Positions 5,370 to 7,882 of a DNA stretch of 7,882 nucleotides are shown one piece after another. The position numbers were made by a program, and so were the translations under genes. This stretch comes from Prevotella sp. UBA2755 (GTDB lineage: Bacteria; Bacteroidota; Bacteroidia; Bacteroidales; Bacteroidaceae). The stretch's first letter is position 1; each line of letters begins with the position of its first letter. The notes beneath the pieces are model-generated. The model made no database searches. It saw nothing but the letters and a program-made list of their open reading frames with translations, and was not told the DNA's origin. Location of the stretch: positions 32,127 through 40,008 of the forward strand of contig DEJF01000057.1 of assembly GCA_002353225.1 (NCBI GenBank), in the 5' to 3' direction.

Positions 5370-7151
5370 ATGTCAGAATTAACAAAGAACGTCCAGCCAT
5401 TGAACGACTTCAATTGGGAAGAGTTTGAGAATGGCATGGCAGCAAACGTCAGCAAGGAAGAACTTGACAAGGCGTATGATGAGACACTGAACAAAGTCAG
5501 TGAGCATCAGGTTGTCGACGGTACAGTCATCAGCGTCGACAAGAAAGAGGTAGTCGTAAACATCGGCTACAAGAGCGACGGTATTATCCCCGCTTCTGAG
5601 TTCCGTTACAACCCCGACCTGAAGGTTGGTGACACCGTTGAGGTGTATGTTGAGAACGCTGAGGACAAAAAGGGACAACTCGTTCTCTCTCACAAGAAGG
5701 CTCGTCTCTCTAAGAGTTGGGATCGTGTTAATGCCGCTCTTGATAACGAGGAGATCGTTCAGGGTTACATCAAGTGCCGTACCAAGGGTGGTATGATTGT
5801 TGACGTATTCGGTATCGAGGCATTCCTGCCCGGTAGCCAGATTGACGTTCACCCCATACGCGACTACGACCAGTTCGTAGGAACCACCATGGACTTCAAG
5901 ATTGTGAAGATCAATCAGGAGTTCCGCAACGTTGTTGTTTCCCACAAGGCTCTCATCGAGGCTGAGTTGGAGGCACAGAAGAAAGAGATTATCGGCAAAC
6001 TGGAGAAGGGTCAGATTCTCGAAGGTACCGTTAAGAACATCACTTCTTACGGTGTATTCGTTGACCTCGGCGGTGTTGACGGACTCATTCACATCACCGA
6101 TCTCTCTTGGGGCCGCGTAGACGATCCTCATAAGGTAGTTGAACTCGACCAGAAGATTAATGTCGTTATCCTCGACTTCGACGATGAGAAGAAGCGCATC
6201 GCCCTCGGTCTGAAGCAACTCACTCCACATCCATGGGATGCACTGGATGCTGACCTGAAGGTTGGTGACCATGTGAAAGGTAAGGTTGTCGTTATCGCTG
6301 ACTATGGCGCATTCGTTGAGATTCAGCCTGGTGTAGAGGGTCTGATCCACGTATCAGAGATGTCATGGAGCCAGCACCTCCGTTCCGCTCAGGAGTTCCT
6401 GAAAGTTGGTGACGATGTAGAGGCTGTCATTCTGACTCTCGACCGTGACGAGCGTAAGATGTCTCTCGGCATCAAGCAGTTGAAGGAAGATCCATGGGAG
6501 GCTATCGAGGTTAAATATCCTGTTGGCAGCAAGCACACTGCAAAGGTTCGCAACTTCACTAACTTCGGCGTATTCGTTGAACTGGAAGAGGGTGTTGACG
6601 GTCTGATTCATATTAGTGACCTCTCTTGGACCAAGAAGGTTAAGCATCCTTCTGAGTTCACTCAGGTTGGTGCAGAGATTGATGTTGTCGTTCTTGATAT
6701 CGACAAGGAGAATCGTCGTCTGTCTCTCGGTCACAAGCAGTTAGAGGATAATCCTTGGGACGTATTCGAGGCTAAGTATACCGTTGGCTCTATCCACGAG
6801 GGCAAGATTATCGAATTGCTCGAGAAGGGTGCCGTTGTATCCCTCGACAAGGACGTTGAGGGATTTGCCACTCCTAAGCACCTCGTTAAGGAGGATGGCT
6901 CACAGGCACAACTCAATGAGGAACTGCCCTTCAAGGTGATTGAATTCAATAAGGACTCTAAGCGTATCATCCTGTCTCACAGCCGTACCTTCGAGGATCC
7001 TCAGCGTGAGGAGAAGAAGGCTGCTGCCAAGAAGACACGTGCTGCCAAGAAGGACGAGACTCCAAAGATTGAGAATGTCGCTGCCAGCACCACACTCGGT
7101 GACATCGATGTACTCGCAGAGTTGAAGGCTAAGATGGAGAAGGGTGAGTAA
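5370..7151 (+). CDS. rpsA: 30S ribosomal protein S1 (bS1), six S1 domains
   Basis: RNA-binding ribosomal protein that captures and unfolds mRNA on the 30S subunit; 593 residues against 557 in E. coli. Six S1/OB domains are visible at about residues 46-109, 127-193, 213-283, 298-371, 385-458 and 472-538. Domains 3 to 5 carry the clearest signatures, for example YGVFVDLGGVDGLIHITDLSW (domain 3), YGAFVEIQPGVEGLIHVSEMSW (domain 4) and FGVFVELEEGVDGLIHISDLSW (domain 5). Domains 1, 2 and 6 are more divergent, as in E. coli, where the first two attach to the ribosome. An acidic N-terminal extension (1-45) precedes domain 1. A Lys/Ala-rich linker (about 547-561) joins domain 6 to a terminal helix ending LAELKAKMEKGE. 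The ATG at 5370 follows an A/T-rich leader (aattaaatt) with no Shine-Dalgarno sequence. It is transcribed from its own promoter and ends at a bidirectional terminator. Confidence 0.97.
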   Translation: MSELTKNVQPLNDFNWEEFENGMAANVSKEELDKAYDETLNKVSEHQVVDGTVISVDKKEVVVNIGYKSDGIIPASEFRYNPDLKVGDTVEVYVENAEDKKGQLVLSHKKARLSKSWDRVNAALDNEEIVQGYIKCRTKGGMIVDVFGIEAFLPGSQIDVHPIRDYDQFVGTTMDFKIVKINQEFRNVVVSHKALIEAELEAQKKEIIGKLEKGQILEGTVKNITSYGVFVDLGGVDGLIHITDLSWGRVDDPHKVVELDQKINVVILDFDDEKKRIALGLKQLTPHPWDALDADLKVGDHVKGKVVVIADYGAFVEIQPGVEGLIHVSEMSWSQHLRSAQEFLKVGDDVEAVILTLDRDERKMSLGIKQLKEDPWEAIEVKYPVGSKHTAKVRNFTNFGVFVELEEGVDGLIHISDLSWTKKVKHPSEFTQVGAEIDVVVLDIDKENRRLSLGHKQLEDNPWDVFEAKYTVGSIHEGKIIELLEKGAVVSLDKDVEGFATPKHLVKEDGSQAQLNEELPFKVIEFNKDSKRIILSHSRTFEDPQREEKKAAAKKTRAAKKDETPKIENVAASTTLGDIDVLAELKAKMEKGE

Positions 7152-7179
7152 TCCCCTACTCCTTCTACCTTAATATAAT

Positions 7180-7213
7180 ATAAGGGCTGCATCCGAAAGA
7201 ATGCAGCCCTTAT
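7180..7213. terminator. Bidirectional terminator between rpsA and the DUF3127 gene
   Basis: ATAAGGGCTGCAT (7180-7192) and ATGCAGCCCTTAT (7201-7213) form a perfect 13-bp stem around the 8-nt loop CCGAAAGA. It lies 28 nt after the rpsA stop codon and 21 nt after the stop codon of the convergent DUF3127 gene. The symmetrical A/T ends give short U-containing tails in both directions, although neither is a long T-tract. Confidence 0.8.
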
Positions 7214-7234
7214 CATTTCCGTTAAAAGGTAATC

Positions 7235-7642
7235 CTAAAAAGGAAGGTCATCAGCACTACCCTCACCAGTGGGTTCCTGTGCTGGAGGGAACGGAGCAGC
7301 GGCAGCCTGAGGAGCAGCATCCTGCTGTGGCGGGAACGGAGCAGCCTGTGGAGCCCCTGCTACGGGTGCTGCCCCACGAGTCACGTTATAAGCACGAATC
7401 TCGTTAAACCAACGTCCGTTGTACTCATGTGCATCAATGTCAAAACTTACAGTCACATCCTCACCGTTCTGGATGTTGAACTGCTTGATACGATCCTCTC
7501 CGAAGATACGGAAGACACACTTACGGGGATACTGACCAGGAACCTCTATCACATATTCCTGCGACATCCAAGGATTTCCAGTGCGTGATGACACGCCACT
7601 GTTTGCCGGAAGTACGGCAATAATCTTACCTGTTAATTCCAT
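7235..7642 (-). CDS. DUF3127 protein, OB-fold-like with an SSB-type C-terminal tip
   Basis: A 135-residue protein that I recognise as the DUF3127 family common in Bacteroidota; its function is not established. Residues 1-89 form a compact beta-rich domain starting MELTGKIIAVLPANSG, with SQEYVIEVPG, RKCVFRIFGED, VTVSFDID and GRWFNEIRAYNV, which looks like an OB fold. Residues 90-129 are a low-complexity Ala/Pro/Gln linker with two copies of AAPFPP. The last residues, DDLPF, match the acidic-hydrophobic tip by which single-stranded DNA-binding proteins recruit partners. The architecture (OB fold, disordered linker, DDLPF) is therefore SSB-like, but the domain is not a typical SSB. The ATG at 7640-7642 gives the expected N-terminus. 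It is divergent from dnaN across a 166-bp region and convergent with rpsA. A DNA replication or repair role is inference from the tail and neighbour. Confidence 0.88.
   Translation of the reverse strand: MELTGKIIAVLPANSGVSSRTGNPWMSQEYVIEVPGQYPRKCVFRIFGEDRIKQFNIQNGEDVTVSFDIDAHEYNGRWFNEIRAYNVTRGAAPVAGAPQAAPFPPQQDAAPQAAAAPFPPAQEPTGEGSADDLPF
7287..7345 (-). repeat. Pair of 14-bp direct repeats in the DUF3127 linker
   Basis: GGGAACGGAGCAGC (plus strand) occurs at 7287-7300 and again at 7332-7345, a period of 45 bp or 15 codons. The copies encode the two AAPFPP segments of the Pro/Ala/Gln-rich linker, so the period keeps the reading frame. Probably an internal duplication, since partly diverged. 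Confidence 0.6.
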
Positions 7643-7686
7643 AATAATTTATTCGTTATTAATTGTTGATTTTACGTTTCAGATTG

Positions 7687-7694
7687 CGAAATTA
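7687..7694 (-). promoter_or_regulatory. Possible -7 element for the DUF3127 gene
   Basis: Read on the minus strand this is TAATTTCG followed by CA, one mismatch from TAnnTTTG. It lies 45-52 nt upstream of the DUF3127 ATG, a plausible position. No TTTG is seen at the -33 spacing on this strand, so the call is weak. Confidence 0.35.
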
Positions 7695-7734
7695 CGAAAA
7701 ATACTTTTAATTTGAGAATATTTTACGGAATATT

Positions 7735-7766
7735 TTTGCATTTGAATAAGTTATTTTGTATTTTTG
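7735..7766 (+). promoter_or_regulatory. dnaN promoter (TTTG, 20 nt, TATTTTTG)
   Basis: TTTG at 7735-7738 and TATTTTTG at 7759-7766 are separated by 20 nt, an exact match to the Bacteroidota consensus. Predicted transcription from about 7769-7772 gives a 37-40 nt A-rich leader before the dnaN ATG. The -33 TTTG is itself the end of a second exact TAnnTTTG (TATTTTTG, 7731-7738), which could act as an alternative upstream -7 element. Confidence 0.7.
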
Positions 7767-7808
7767 TAGTCAATTTGAAGGACTTAAAACAAATAAATAA
7801 AATAACTC

Positions 7809-7882
7809 ATGAGATTTACCGTATCAAGCACTGCGCTTAGCAGCAAACTCAATGCTCTTTCGAGAGTCATTAACAGCAAGAA
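7809..7882 (+). CDS. dnaN: DNA polymerase III beta subunit (sliding clamp), 5' fragment
   Basis: Only the first 24 codons are in the window; the gene runs off the right edge. The peptide MRFTVSSTALSSKLNALSRV, followed by INSK, matches the N-terminus of Bacteroidales DnaN, including the first beta strand and the helix containing LSxxLxxLSxVI. DnaN forms the ring-shaped dimer that tethers the replicative polymerase to DNA. The ATG at 7809 follows an A/T-rich leader (aaataaataaaataactc) with no Shine-Dalgarno sequence, and a good promoter lies 43 nt further upstream. The identification rests on a short peptide but is distinctive. Confidence 0.85.
   Translation, partial: MRFTVSSTALSSKLNALSRVINSK

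Noticed and set aside
5379..6350. Open frame of 323 codons on the minus strand opposite rpsA
   Set aside because: Antisense to the S1 repeats. Its Leu/Asn/Val-rich translation shows no domain, and the openness follows from codon bias in rpsA.
7201..7407. Plus-strand open frame opposite the DUF3127 tail
   Set aside because: Antisense to the low-complexity linker and starting in the terminator arm; no recognisable domain.

Overview
The window reads as ordinary chromosomal housekeeping DNA from a member of the Bacteroidota, most likely Bacteroidales and probably a Prevotellaceae species. Three things support this. Several genes are preceded by the Bacteroidota sigma-factor element TAnnTTTG, some with an upstream TTTG, and none has a clear Shine-Dalgarno sequence. 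The prolyl-tRNA synthetase is the short archaeal/eukaryote-like form usual in this phylum. Ribosomal protein S1, PrfA, PyrF, the DUF3127 protein and DnaN all resemble their Bacteroidales versions. The taxonomic call comes from recognising these sequences, not from a search.

Layout, left to right. (1) Positions 1-2290 hold a rightward cluster: prfA (release factor 1), a 68-residue two-helix membrane protein of unknown function, and pyrF (OMP decarboxylase). A promoter element sits directly in front of prfA, and a hairpin terminator follows pyrF. (2) Positions 2240-3653 hold a leftward pair read from about 3640: a glycine-zipper/OmpA-domain lipoprotein, then mtgA (monofunctional peptidoglycan glycosyltransferase), 8 nt apart, which looks like a small envelope operon. 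(3) Positions 3698-5288 hold proS, divergent from the lipoprotein gene, ending in a strong 18-bp hairpin. (4) Positions 5263-7213 hold rpsA (ribosomal protein S1, six S1 domains). Its promoter is embedded in the loop and 3' arm of the proS terminator, and a hairpin lies at the extreme 5' end of its leader. A 13-bp-stem bidirectional terminator follows. (5) Positions 7235-7642 hold a leftward DUF3127 gene whose product ends in an SSB-like acidic tip. (6) From 7809 rightward is the first 24 codons of dnaN (sliding clamp), with a well-formed promoter; the gene runs off the window.

Functionally the genes cover translation (PrfA, ProS, S1), pyrimidine synthesis (PyrF), envelope assembly (MtgA, OmpA-like lipoprotein) and replication (DnaN and, by inference, the SSB-like DUF3127 protein). 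I found no mobile element, CRISPR array, tRNA, rRNA or obvious horizontally acquired block, and no gene-free stretch longer than 300 bases; the largest gaps are 121, 154 and 166 bases and are occupied by promoters and terminators.

I did not find a convincing new multi-gene system. The observations most worth a second look are the interleaved proS terminator/rpsA promoter, the SSB-like tail of the DUF3127 protein beside dnaN, the uncharacterised membrane ORF between prfA and pyrF, and a pyrF terminator encoded within the antisense mtgA coding sequence.
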